From Thermococcus chitonophagus (GTDB lineage: Archaea; Methanobacteriota_B; Thermococci; Thermococcales; Thermococcaceae): a stretch of DNA of 64,000 nt. Shown in pieces: positions 52,739 to 60,587 of the stretch. Within the stretch, counting starts at the first letter, position 1. Each line of letters begins with the position of its first letter. The notes beneath the pieces are model-generated. The model made no database searches. It worked only from the letters and a program-made list of their open reading frames with translations, and was not told the origin of the DNA. The DNA lies in the NCBI RefSeq assembly GCF_002214605.1, contig NZ_CP015193.1, positions 1,897,980 to 1,961,979 of the forward strand, given 5' to 3'. A program made the translations under genes and the position numbers.

Positions 52739-53358
52739 AAACGGAGCTTAGGGTTTACTTTTCAATTCTAAAAGCGATCTCTGAGAGAAATAGGAGGCTT
52801 AAGGAGATCGCCAACTATCTCGGGCTTCCCGCCAGGAGCGTTTATCCCTACATCGACACCTTGATGAGGCTCGGTCTCGTTGAGAAGGAAACTCCTACAC
52901 TGGGTAGCAGGAAGGTTAGCCTGTACAGAATAGCCGATCCGGTATTGCTAACTTGGTTCACCTTTAACGTACCCTCAACTTGAGAAGATATCCCGGGAAA
53001 CTGCAAGCCTTGCGAATCTGTACAAGGTTTTCTCGAGAAGATTTGAGGATTTAGCAAGGGAGTTCTTGATATTGAGAAGCCCCATAGAGTTCAAGAAAAT
53101 TGGAAGGTGGTGGTTCAAGGGAGAGGAGATAGATATCGTTGCGTTGGACAAAAACGTTGCCTATCTAATTGAGGTTAAGTGGTCAGATTTAAGGGAGAAA
53201 GACGCTAAGAAAGCCCTATCTCCTTAAAGGAGAAAGCCAAGAAAGTCAGGTTTAGGGGTGACATTAGACTTGGGCTGATTGCAAGGAGCGTGGAGAATAA
53301 AGATGAGCTTAGGAGCGAGGGCTTCCTTGTTTGGGATCTCTCTGATGTAACTCCTTAA
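52729..53358 (+). pseudogene. C-terminal half of a DUF234-type ATPase, cut at the TnpB element
   Basis: Directly after the tnpB stop a frame reads QEETELRVYFSILKAISERN, then LRLKEIANYLGLPARSVYPY, the winged-helix domain of DUF234 ATPases, ending at a frameshift near 52975. Another frame continues LEKISRETASLANLYKVFSR, GEEIDIVALDKNVAYLIEVK, shifts again at about 53225 and ends VWDLSDVTP-stop. The P-loop half is missing. It resembles the corresponding half of the intact ATPase at 47515-48810. Confidence 0.82.
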
Positions 53359-53518
53359 GCTTCTTGCTGTAGGCTTTCCATTCTATGTGGTCATCCCACG
53401 CCTCGAATGACTCTTCCCTTGAGCTTTCAAGCCATCTTTCAAATTCCTCGAACGTCATTCCGTACTTAGTTTCAAAAGCCTTTATCTTCTCTTTAATCTT
53501 TGATGCCTCCATCTTCAT
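53309..53518 (-). CDS. Small antitoxin-like protein
   Basis: About 69 residues from ATG 53518: KMEASKIKEKIKAFETKYGM, TFEEFERWLESSREESFEAW, DDHIEWKAYSKKLKELHQRD. Charged helices of this type, with the WDDxIEWKAY segment, are antitoxins of archaeal type II pairs. No toxin gene follows; the 3' end overlaps the broken ATPase remnant instead. The frame is open upstream to 53623, but that part is the tail of a TnpB right end on the same strand and is unlikely to be native to this protein. Confidence 0.6.
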   Translation of the reverse strand: MKMEASKIKEKIKAFETKYGMTFEEFERWLESSREESFEAWDDHIEWKAYSKKLKELHQRDPKQGSPRS

Positions 53519-53675
53519 CGTTCGCCCTACGCTTGTTTTCCTAATATCTGTTTCCGCTACCTGTTGTAGTGCAACAGGTGCGGTTGGTCTCACGCTCCCG
53601 CCCACATTGGGGCCACCGACCACCTCAAACAGGAGGTCATGGGCCTCAAGGCAGAACGGAAACGGCCCTGGAGAG
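53519..53675 (-). mobile_element. Solo TnpB right end (orphan omega RNA-like remnant)
   Basis: Minus strand sequence around 53654-53663 (GTTTCCGTTC) and its flanks matches the RuvC-end/right-end region of the TnpB element at 52593-52602 (GGGCTGTTTCCGTTCAGCC there, GGGCCGTTTCCGTTCTGCC here). Its frame gives EVVGGPNVGGSVRPTAPVAL, a TnpB-type C-terminal tail, and it holds a perfect 8-bp hairpin ACCTGTTG-TAGTG-CAACAGGT (53559-53579). No TnpB body precedes it, so only the right end remains, fused in frame to the antitoxin gene. Confidence 0.65.
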
Positions 53676-53810
53676 ATTACACTAAAAACTTCAAAAAACT
53701 TACGACCACAAAAACAAACAAAAATACCAATCAGAGAACAGCCTGTCGATGAACTTCATCTAATCACCATTATATCTAATCAAGACTATATATAAAGAAG
53801 TTTCGAAAAG

Positions 53811-54320
53811 TCACTCACGGGCATGCTTGAGGACGTGGAAAACCTCTGCCTTTATTATCTCAAGGCCGGTCTTTACTGCGTTAACGCTCCCTGGGAGGGC
53901 AAACACTACGACAACCCTGTTTCTGCCCCTAATAATGCCTGCGGTAGCCCTCGTCAGGATTGCCGCACTCCCTATCTCCTCATAGCTCTTCAGCCTGAAT
54001 ATCTCGCCAAAGCTAAGTTCCCTGTCAAATAACGGCCTTACGGCCTCTATGGTTACGTCTGTAGAAGTAATTCCAGTCCCTCCTGTCGTCACGACGACAT
54101 CTGCTCCCTTTCTAATGGCTTCAAATAAGGCCAACAAGATCTCAAGCTTGTCATCTGGGACTATCTTGTAGTGGACGTTTTCACCAAGCTTAGAAAGCTC
54201 CTCCACGATTAGTGGGCCTGCCTTATCTTCCCTTTCTCCCCTAGCTCCCTTATCGCTGACCGTTATTACTCCGAACTTAAACGTCCTGGGGGCCTCTTTT
54301 TTGTGCTCTTCAACTCCCAT
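53811..54320 (-). CDS. moaB: Molybdopterin adenylyltransferase-like protein MoaB/MogA
   Basis: About 169 residues: FKFGVITVSDKGARGEREDK (signature start), VVVTTGGTGITSTDVTIEAV (pterin-binding TTGGTG motif), and VFALPGSVNAVKTGLEIIKA. It adenylates molybdopterin before insertion of tungsten or molybdenum, needed by the tungsten oxidoreductases of Thermococcales. ATG 54320 (GVEEHKKEAPRTFK) is preferred. A TATA box (GACTATATATAAAG at about 53785) belongs to the opposite direction or to the antitoxin region. Confidence 0.92.
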   Translation of the reverse strand: MGVEEHKKEAPRTFKFGVITVSDKGARGEREDKAGPLIVEELSKLGENVHYKIVPDDKLEILLALFEAIRKGADVVVTTGGTGITSTDVTIEAVRPLFDRELSFGEIFRLKSYEEIGSAAILTRATAGIIRGRNRVVVVFALPGSVNAVKTGLEIIKAEVFHVLKHARE

Positions 54321-54390
54321 CATATCACCAAAATCCCTTCATCAAAACCTTCTTATATCTCTTTTCGATGAATATCTTAACGGTGATCTC

Positions 54391-55395
54391 ATGAGGCCTA
54401 AGGTAGCCGTTCTTTTCAAGATGAAGAGCAAGCCACTTGAAGAGTTGAAAAGGTACACTGATGTTGACGTTCTCCTCTATCCTAGCGAGGATGAGCTCGC
54501 CGAGAGAATAAAGGAGTACGACGCGATAATAGTTTCACCCCTCAATAGGATTACAAAGAGGGTTTTGGAGAGAGCTAAGAAGCTGAAGGTGATAAGCTGC
54601 CACTCTGCGGGCTACGATAACGTTGACGTTGAAGAGGCAACGAGAAGGGGAATATACGTGACCAAGGTTTCTGGAGTTCTCAGCGAGGCCGTAGCGGAGT
54701 TCGCCGTTGGTCTAATCATAAACCTAATGAGGAAGATACACTATGCAGATAAGTTCATCAGGGAAGGCAGGTGGGAGAGCCACAGGGTAGTCTGGAGCGG
54801 GTTCAAGGAGATAGAAACGCTCTACGGCAAGAAAGTTGGTATAGTTGGAATGGGAGCCATCGGAAGGGCCATAGCAAAAAGGCTGATTCCATTTGGGGTT
54901 GACCTATACTACTGGTCGAGGCACAGAAAGGAGGACGTGGAAAGGGAGGGTGTGAAGTACCTGCCCCTAGATGACCTCTTAGATGAAGCCGACATAGTAA
55001 TCCTAGCTTTACCACTCACTAAAGAGACGTATCATATAATAAACGCCGAGAGAATCGAGAAACTAAAAGGGAAGTACCTTGTCAACATTGGAAGGGGAGC
55101 CCTGGTAGATGAGAAAGCACTAGTGAGGGTGTTGAAGGAAGGAAAGCTGAAAGGCTATGCAACTGACGTCTTCGAGGAGGAACCCGTTAAAGAGCATGAA
55201 CTATTTGAGTATGAATGGGAAACCGTCTTAACACCGCACTACGCCGGACTGGCAAAGGAGGCATTGGAAGATATGGGCTTTCAAGCAGTCAAAAACCTTC
55301 TCGCTATTCTAAGGGGGGAGATTCCCAAAGACTTGGTGAATAAGGATGTTGTTAAGGTCAGGCCCATAGAAGAAGTCAAGATGCTGGAGGGATGA
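54391..55395 (+). CDS. D-2-hydroxyacid dehydrogenase
   Basis: 334 residues: AGYDNVDVEEATRRGIYVTK, Rossmann GIVGMGAIGRAIAKRL, arginine in NIGRGALVDEKALV, glutamate in TDVFEEEPV and histidine in LTPHYAG. The final motif is LTPHYAG rather than LTPHIGS, which suggests a substrate different from glyoxylate reductase (8602-9606). ATG 54391 follows GGTGATC; the frame upstream has no RBS. It overlaps the next gene by four bases. Confidence 0.88.
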   Translation: MRPKVAVLFKMKSKPLEELKRYTDVDVLLYPSEDELAERIKEYDAIIVSPLNRITKRVLERAKKLKVISCHSAGYDNVDVEEATRRGIYVTKVSGVLSEAVAEFAVGLIINLMRKIHYADKFIREGRWESHRVVWSGFKEIETLYGKKVGIVGMGAIGRAIAKRLIPFGVDLYYWSRHRKEDVEREGVKYLPLDDLLDEADIVILALPLTKETYHIINAERIEKLKGKYLVNIGRGALVDEKALVRVLKEGKLKGYATDVFEEEPVKEHELFEYEWETVLTPHYAGLAKEALEDMGFQAVKNLLAILRGEIPKDLVNKDVVKVRPIEEVKMLEG

Positions 55396-56390
55396 AGATG
55401 ATAGAGTTATTGAAAAAGCTAACCCAAACCCCAGGGATCTCCGGCTACGAGGAAAAGATCAGGGAAGTAATTATAGAGGAGCTAAAAGACTTCGCCGATT
55501 ACAAGGTCGACACCATTGGAAACCTGATAGTGGAGCTCGGAGAAGGAGAAGAAGAGATTCTCTTCATGGCGCACATGGACGAGATTGGCCTCTTAATTAC
55601 GGGCGTAACCCAGGATGGGAAGTTGAGGTTTAGGAAGATCGGGGGCATAGATGACAGGCTGTTGTATGGAAGGCATGTGGATGTCATAACCGAAGATGGA
55701 AAGGTAGACGGTGTCATTGGAGCTATTCCTCCCCACCTAAACGTCAGAGGGGACAAGGGAACCAAGCCTTGGTATGATCTAGTCATTGACGTTGGGGCGG
55801 AAAGTAGAGAAGAGGTTGAGGCATTAGGAATTAAGCCTCTCGACTACGCTGTATTCAAGAAGCACTTTGCTGTCTTAAACGGCAAGTACGTTTCAACTAG
55901 ATCGCTTGACGATAGATTCGGGGTTGTTGCATTGATAGAGGCAATAAAAGCCCTTGTGGATCATGAATTCGAAAGGAAAGTTATCTTCGCATTTACGGTT
56001 CAGGAAGAGATAGGACTTAAGGGGGCAAAGTTCCTAGCGAACACCTACAGCCCTAAGTACGTCTTTGCCATAGATTCCTTCGCCTGCTGTAATGAACTAA
56101 CGGGTGACGTTGCTCTTGGCAAGGGTGCAGTTATAAGGGCAGTTGATAATTCCGCAATATACTCAAGGAGCCTTACTAGAAATGTGCTTAAGATAGCACA
56201 GAATAACAGCATTCCAATACAGATCGGTGTCACAGGGGGAGGGACAGATGCCTCAGCCTTTCAGCATAAGGCAGAAGTCTTAGCTTTAAGCGTTCCAATA
56301 AAGTACCTCCACAGCGAAGTTGAAATGCTCCACCTAAAAGACCTTGAAGCACTGATAAAGCTCATAGAGGCAATAACATTCGAGCTCTAG
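55392..56390 (+). CDS. M42 family aminopeptidase
   Basis: 332 residues of the tetrahedral TET-aminopeptidase family. Metal ligands are in MAHMDEIGLL (H and D), LDDRFGVVALIEAI (bridging Asp), FTVQEEIGLKGAKFLA (catalytic Glu pair), AIDSF and LHSEVEMLHLKD (H). The protein forms large dodecamers that degrade peptides from the N-terminus with cobalt or zinc. The start is ATG 55392, overlapping the previous stop (ATGA), or ATG 55398 behind GGAGGG. Confidence 0.9.
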   Translation: MKMIELLKKLTQTPGISGYEEKIREVIIEELKDFADYKVDTIGNLIVELGEGEEEILFMAHMDEIGLLITGVTQDGKLRFRKIGGIDDRLLYGRHVDVITEDGKVDGVIGAIPPHLNVRGDKGTKPWYDLVIDVGAESREEVEALGIKPLDYAVFKKHFAVLNGKYVSTRSLDDRFGVVALIEAIKALVDHEFERKVIFAFTVQEEIGLKGAKFLANTYSPKYVFAIDSFACCNELTGDVALGKGAVIRAVDNSAIYSRSLTRNVLKIAQNNSIPIQIGVTGGGTDASAFQHKAEVLALSVPIKYLHSEVEMLHLKDLEALIKLIEAITFEL

Positions 56391-56401
56391 GAGGGCCATC
56401 C

Positions 56402-57166
56402 ATGATTGAGTACTTGGGCTACTTTGGAGTTGGAATTCTCGTTGGAACCCTCGCAGCGTTATTTGGCCTCGGTGGGGGTTTCCTCCTAGTTCCAATATTG
56501 AACATAGTCGGTGTTGAAATTCATCACGCGATAGGAACTTCAAGCGCAAGCATAGTGTTTACCGCGTTAAGCTCCTCCTACGCCTATCATAAGCAACGAA
56601 GGATACACTACAAGGCAGGCTTACTACTTGCAAGCACCGCCATAGTAGGAGCATATATAGGGGCGTGGCTCACCTCATTCATACCGGCAAGACAGCTAAA
56701 GGTCATCTTTGGGCTTGCACTTATCCCTGTGGCCTACAGAATTTACAAGAAGAAGCCCGTAGAGCCAACCCAAATTAAACTTGAAGATGTTAGGATAAAC
56801 GAGAAGGTAATCCCACTAGGAGGCTTCTTTGCCGGAATTCTAAGTGGTCTCCTTGGAGTCGGAGGAGGGATAATAAATGTTCCTTTCTTGACTTGGCTTG
56901 GGATGCCGATACACTACGCCGTTGCCACCTCAAGCTTCGCAATAGTTTTCACCTCGACAAGTAGTGCGATAAAGCACTACTTCCTCGGCAACGTTGAAGT
57001 CCACTGGTTGCCTCTTCTGGTCCCGGGACTCATAGTTGGAGCACAGCTTGGGGCTAGGATAGCAAAGAGGATTAAGGCCAAAAGCTTGAAGAATGCCTTT
57101 GCTGTTGTAATGGTGATCCTAGCCTTGAGAATGATACTGAAGGGGCTCGGATTTGAGGTGCCGTGA
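56402..57166 (+). CDS. TauE/SafE family membrane transporter
   Basis: 254 residues with about eight membrane segments and the paired repeats GTLAALFGLGGGFLLVPILN and GILSGLLGVGGGIINVPFLT. The second half of each repeat carries IGTSSASIVFTALSSSYAYH and VATSSFAIVFTSTSSAIKHY. Family members export organosulfur or sulfite compounds; the substrate here is unknown. It follows the M42 gene with 11 bases, so probably the same operon. Confidence 0.9.
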   Translation: MIEYLGYFGVGILVGTLAALFGLGGGFLLVPILNIVGVEIHHAIGTSSASIVFTALSSSYAYHKQRRIHYKAGLLLASTAIVGAYIGAWLTSFIPARQLKVIFGLALIPVAYRIYKKKPVEPTQIKLEDVRINEKVIPLGGFFAGILSGLLGVGGGIINVPFLTWLGMPIHYAVATSSFAIVFTSTSSAIKHYFLGNVEVHWLPLLVPGLIVGAQLGARIAKRIKAKSLKNAFAVVMVILALRMILKGLGFEVP

Positions 57167-57167
57167 G

Positions 57168-57959
57168 ATGTTCAGTAAGGAGGATATCGAAGGGTTAGTC
57201 GTTCAAATAAGAAGGGAGCACGGACTGCCGGTTACTCCCTTTGAGATAGATGAGGTAAGGTACGACAAGGAAGAGGATAAGATGTTCATAATAGCCCACG
57301 ACAGAACGGACAAGAGTGTCATAATCGGGAGTAGCCTAGTTATAGGCAAGCTCAAGGAGATCCTAGGCGTAAAAATGGTCAGCGTTTACACGACCTTGGA
57401 CTTAACTCTCAAGAAAATGCAACTTGAAGAGAGCTTAAAGTTTGCCGAGGAATACGGCCTCGACTTCCTTGTCCCATTTATAAAGGCCGAATTCAACTTT
57501 CCTCCCAGGAAGTGGCCCTCTCGGAAAGAGAGCGTTAAGGGTCTCGTATTTCTGAGTTTTAATGCGAAAGCGTTGCTCGGTTTCGCCGATGCATTTGGAA
57601 TAGAAAGTCAAGTTTATGGTGTTAGATATTCATTCCCCAAGCTGTCATTTACACCTGTGGACAGACCAGTAAGAGAAATCTTTTTCCCAGATGAGGAGTT
57701 TTTGGAAAGTTTGGTAGAGGATGAAGAAATAATATTCTCGGAGTTTACATTTCCAGCAAAGTTTGATAAAGTGGCATTAATAAATCCTATAAGATTTCTG
57801 AGAATAGGATACTTCGAGCTTAAGTATCTGTTCGGCGAATCTAGGCCAGCTGTCTTCAACAAGGTCGACTTAGTTGATTATGTCGTTAAGATGGTATCAG
57901 AAGGTCTCATGGAGGCAACTGATGGAGCAAGAATAATCAGGTGGGGCTGGAAGAGATGA
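57168..57959 (+). CDS. Conserved Thermococcales protein of unknown function
   Basis: About 263 residues. The first 80 residues look like a small alpha/beta domain (RREHGLPVTPFEIDEVRYDK, FIIAHDRTDKSVIIGSSLVI); the remainder is mixed alpha/beta with SVKGLVFLSFNAKALLGFAD. No catalytic motif is recognised. ATG 57168 follows GAGGTG; the frame opens 15 bases upstream. Its last bases overlap the kinase gene (ATGA), so they are co-translated. Confidence 0.5.
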   Translation: MFSKEDIEGLVVQIRREHGLPVTPFEIDEVRYDKEEDKMFIIAHDRTDKSVIIGSSLVIGKLKEILGVKMVSVYTTLDLTLKKMQLEESLKFAEEYGLDFLVPFIKAEFNFPPRKWPSRKESVKGLVFLSFNAKALLGFADAFGIESQVYGVRYSFPKLSFTPVDRPVREIFFPDEEFLESLVEDEEIIFSEFTFPAKFDKVALINPIRFLRIGYFELKYLFGESRPAVFNKVDLVDYVVKMVSEGLMEATDGARIIRWGWKR

Positions 57960-58528
57960 TAGTGGGAATAGCCGGCAAGATAGCTGCAGGTAAAACAACG
58001 GTAGCGAAGTTCCTTGAAGAGAAGGGATTCTGCAGAATAAGCTGCAGTGAGCCTCTTATCGATCTGCTAACGGGCAATACTGATAAGTATTCATGGGTTC
58101 CCAAAGTAGACTTCAAAGGAGAGCAAACTCGAGAGAATTTAATCAAGCTAGGCAGAATATTGAAGGAAAAATACGGAGAGGACATCCTAATACGGCTTGC
58201 AATAGACAAGCTTAGGCACTGTAAGAATATAGCGATAGATGGGGTTAGATCTAGGGGAGAAGCAGAGAAGATTAAAGAAATGGGAGGGATACTTATCTAC
58301 ATTGAGGCAAAACCAGTGATAAGGTTCGAAAGATTGAAGAAAAGAAATGCAGGTAAAGACAGGGAAATAAAAACACTCCATGATCTTCTGAAGTTTGATG
58401 AATGGGAGGAGAAGCTATATCAAACATCAAAACTAAAAGAAATCGCAGATTTCGTTATTGTAAACGAGGGATCACTTGAAGATTTAAAGGAGGAAGTTAA
58501 GAAGATTCTTCGCGAAGTATCCTTGTGA
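57956..58528 (+). CDS. Dephospho-CoA kinase-like P-loop protein
   Basis: 190 residues. Walker A is GIAGKIAAGKTTVAK at the N-terminus. LGRILKEKYGEDILIRLAID and AIDGVRSRGEAEKIKEMGG are the lid/NMP regions of the archaeal AAA/dephospho-CoA-kinase-like family (UPF0200 type), and VIRFERLKKRNAGKDREIK follows. It likely phosphorylates a nucleotide or coenzyme precursor. It starts at ATG 57956, inside the previous stop codon. Its 3' end overlaps the convergent DUF835 gene by 32 bases. Confidence 0.7.
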   Translation: MIVGIAGKIAAGKTTVAKFLEEKGFCRISCSEPLIDLLTGNTDKYSWVPKVDFKGEQTRENLIKLGRILKEKYGEDILIRLAIDKLRHCKNIAIDGVRSRGEAEKIKEMGGILIYIEAKPVIRFERLKKRNAGKDREIKTLHDLLKFDEWEEKLYQTSKLKEIADFVIVNEGSLEDLKEEVKKILREVSL

Positions 58529-59558
58529 GGAGAACCCATTGCCTATCATCCCAGACTTCCCTCTCAGTTACCACCACAAGAGTTCCCCTATGAACTATCA
58601 CCATGTCCCTAAGAGTCGCTAAGAACTTTAGAAGGGCATCAAAGCCATTGTACAGGGCTAAGTACTCAGGACAGTCTACTATCACTACGCCACCTTCGGA
58701 GGCCTGAAGATATCTTTTTGACAATTCCAACATTCTAGGGAGATCCGTTGGACTTATGTCACTCTCATAGTCAGAAATAGCCCTAGTAACAAAGTATTTG
58801 TACCACGCTTCAGGCGTCTGTATATTCCTAACAAAAGCTAATGCAGGAAAGTTTTCTAATTTCTGATAAATATTTTTCTTGAATTCCTCCACTGTAACTA
58901 GAAGAGAGCCAGACTTAAGTTCAGAAGCCTTATGGGGAGTTAGTCTAAAATACATCTCACTTCTGAAAACTTCAATAACCCCATATAATAATGTTAGAGT
59001 GAGGATAGTAGCTATCGTGAATCCAATAGGAGCAAACCACTTTATTGGCCTCAGAAATGGATAATCCATTTGATGAAGGCCAAGAAGGACAAGGGAGGAT
59101 ATTAGAAAGAGACTTTTTCTACCAAAAACTTCTTTTAATTTGATAATCATTATTCCGGAAAATGCCATGAAAAATCCAGAAACTCCATGAACTATACTTT
59201 TTACCACTAACCCTCCTGAATTCATATAATGGGCCAGGGCAAGTGTATAGCCGGCCAGAATAATCGGCGTTAATGACAGTAACCAAAATACGTAGAGAGA
59301 GGGCATTTCCCCTTCTTCCTCTATAAGAAGCGTTGTTGACGTTAGAAGAAGCAGTGTTGCTGTTAATGCCGTTGATATGTTGCTTAAGATATCAGAACCT
59401 AAAATATCACTGAGCGTATGCATGGCATATACAAGCAGGCCAACTCCTAAAATTACCGCAGAGGTTCGTCTAATTTTAAGGTATATCACGAAAAGCCATG
59501 AAGCAGCGATTATTTTAGCAAGTGTTGTTATTACCCTTGCAAGGGTAAGGATGTCCAT
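58497..59558 (-). CDS. Membrane protein with C-terminal DUF835 domain
   Basis: 353 residues. The N-terminal half has about seven membrane helices (VITTLAKIIAASWLFVIYL, ALTATLLLLTSTTLLIEEEG, SLLFLISSLVLLGLHQMDYPFL). The C-terminal DUF835 domain (SLLVTVEEFKKNIYQKL, GGVVIVDCPEYLALYNGFDA, LVVVTEREVWDDRQWVLLTR) resembles a KaiC/RecA-like sensor output found in Thermococcales signalling proteins. It may sense a membrane-related signal. The start ATG lies near a TTTGGTATGG leader. Exact role is unknown. Confidence 0.72.
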   Translation of the reverse strand: MDILTLARVITTLAKIIAASWLFVIYLKIRRTSAVILGVGLLVYAMHTLSDILGSDILSNISTALTATLLLLTSTTLLIEEEGEMPSLYVFWLLSLTPIILAGYTLALAHYMNSGGLVVKSIVHGVSGFFMAFSGIMIIKLKEVFGRKSLFLISSLVLLGLHQMDYPFLRPIKWFAPIGFTIATILTLTLLYGVIEVFRSEMYFRLTPHKASELKSGSLLVTVEEFKKNIYQKLENFPALAFVRNIQTPEAWYKYFVTRAISDYESDISPTDLPRMLELSKRYLQASEGGVVIVDCPEYLALYNGFDALLKFLATLRDMVIVHRGTLVVVTEREVWDDRQWVLLTRILREESS

Positions 59559-59627
59559 ACCAAATCACCCCATCATATACAACATATGTACAATAAATAT
59601 TTAATCCCTCCTAGAGACTTGGTCACG

Positions 59628-60587
59628 ATGGTTAGTAAACTCTTAGCTCTCGAAGCATACCCTAGGCTCAAAGACATAGACTTTAGACTACTTAGGGCTG
59701 TAGAGCTTAAGATGAGATACTATAAATGGGTTCCGTTAGAGGAAATAGCAAAATTCGCAAGAATGGACGTTGAAAGCGCAAGCCACCGATTAGGGAGGCT
59801 AGATAACTGGGGGCTGATAATTAGAAGAAGTGACATGGGATACATAGGTTACCAGCTAACAATACATGGATACGATGCCCTTGCAATAAGGGCATTTGCA
59901 AAGAAAGGGGTAATTGAAGCAATATCTACCACCCAAATAGGAGTTGGGAAGGATGCAGACGTGTACGTTGCTTTAACTCCCTCAGGAGAGAAGGTTGCAG
60001 TGAAGTTTAACAGGATTGGAGAGAGAACTAGCGCAAGGAAAGCGGGTTATCACAGTGATGTATTTGCAGACAAGCATCACAAGAGCTGGTTATACGTTTC
60101 TAGGTTAATAGCAAAGAAGGAACACGAAGCCCTTGTTTTGCTAAGCTCATTCGCTAAAGTTCCAAAGCCGATAGCTTGGAACAGGCATGCAATAGTAATG
60201 GAGTTCATTAGAGGGGTTGAGCTAGCAGAATTAAGGGACACGGACCTTACGAGAGAAGAAGCAAGTGAAATCCTGGGGAAAGTGTTAGATGAATACGAGA
60301 AGATAGTCAAGTTCGGAATAGTTCATGGGGACATGAGTGAGTTCAACATAGTATTAACCGAAGACAATGATATTTTGATAATAGACTGGGCCCAGTACTT
60401 AAGCTGTGCAAATCCCGAAAGCCTAAACTTACTGAAAAGGGACATAACTGTCCTTTTAAACGCCTTCCGGAGAAGGTGGGGCGTAAAGAGAGACTTTGAT
60501 GAAGAATGGAAAAGATTTTATGAAGCATGGCTAGTTGGAAGAAAAGAAGTCAGCGAAGAAGAAGAACAAACTCCCCAGGATGCCTAA
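59628..60587 (+). CDS. rio2: Rio2-type atypical protein kinase
   Basis: About 319 residues. The winged-helix domain (LEEIAKFARMDVESASHRLG) at the N-terminus precedes the RIO kinase domain: IGVGKDADVYVALTPSGEKV (nucleotide loop), VAVKFNR, FIRGVELAEL hinge, VHGDMSEFNIVLTED (catalytic loop) and ILIIDWAQY (metal-binding Asp). Rio2 acts in 30S ribosome maturation. ATG 59628 (VSKLLALEAYPRLKDIDFR) is chosen; the ORF opens 42 bases upstream. It overlaps glmA in convergent orientation by 38 bases. Confidence 0.93.
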   Translation: MVSKLLALEAYPRLKDIDFRLLRAVELKMRYYKWVPLEEIAKFARMDVESASHRLGRLDNWGLIIRRSDMGYIGYQLTIHGYDALAIRAFAKKGVIEAISTTQIGVGKDADVYVALTPSGEKVAVKFNRIGERTSARKAGYHSDVFADKHHKSWLYVSRLIAKKEHEALVLLSSFAKVPKPIAWNRHAIVMEFIRGVELAELRDTDLTREEASEILGKVLDEYEKIVKFGIVHGDMSEFNIVLTEDNDILIIDWAQYLSCANPESLNLLKRDITVLLNAFRRRWGVKRDFDEEWKRFYEAWLVGRKEVSEEEEQTPQDA

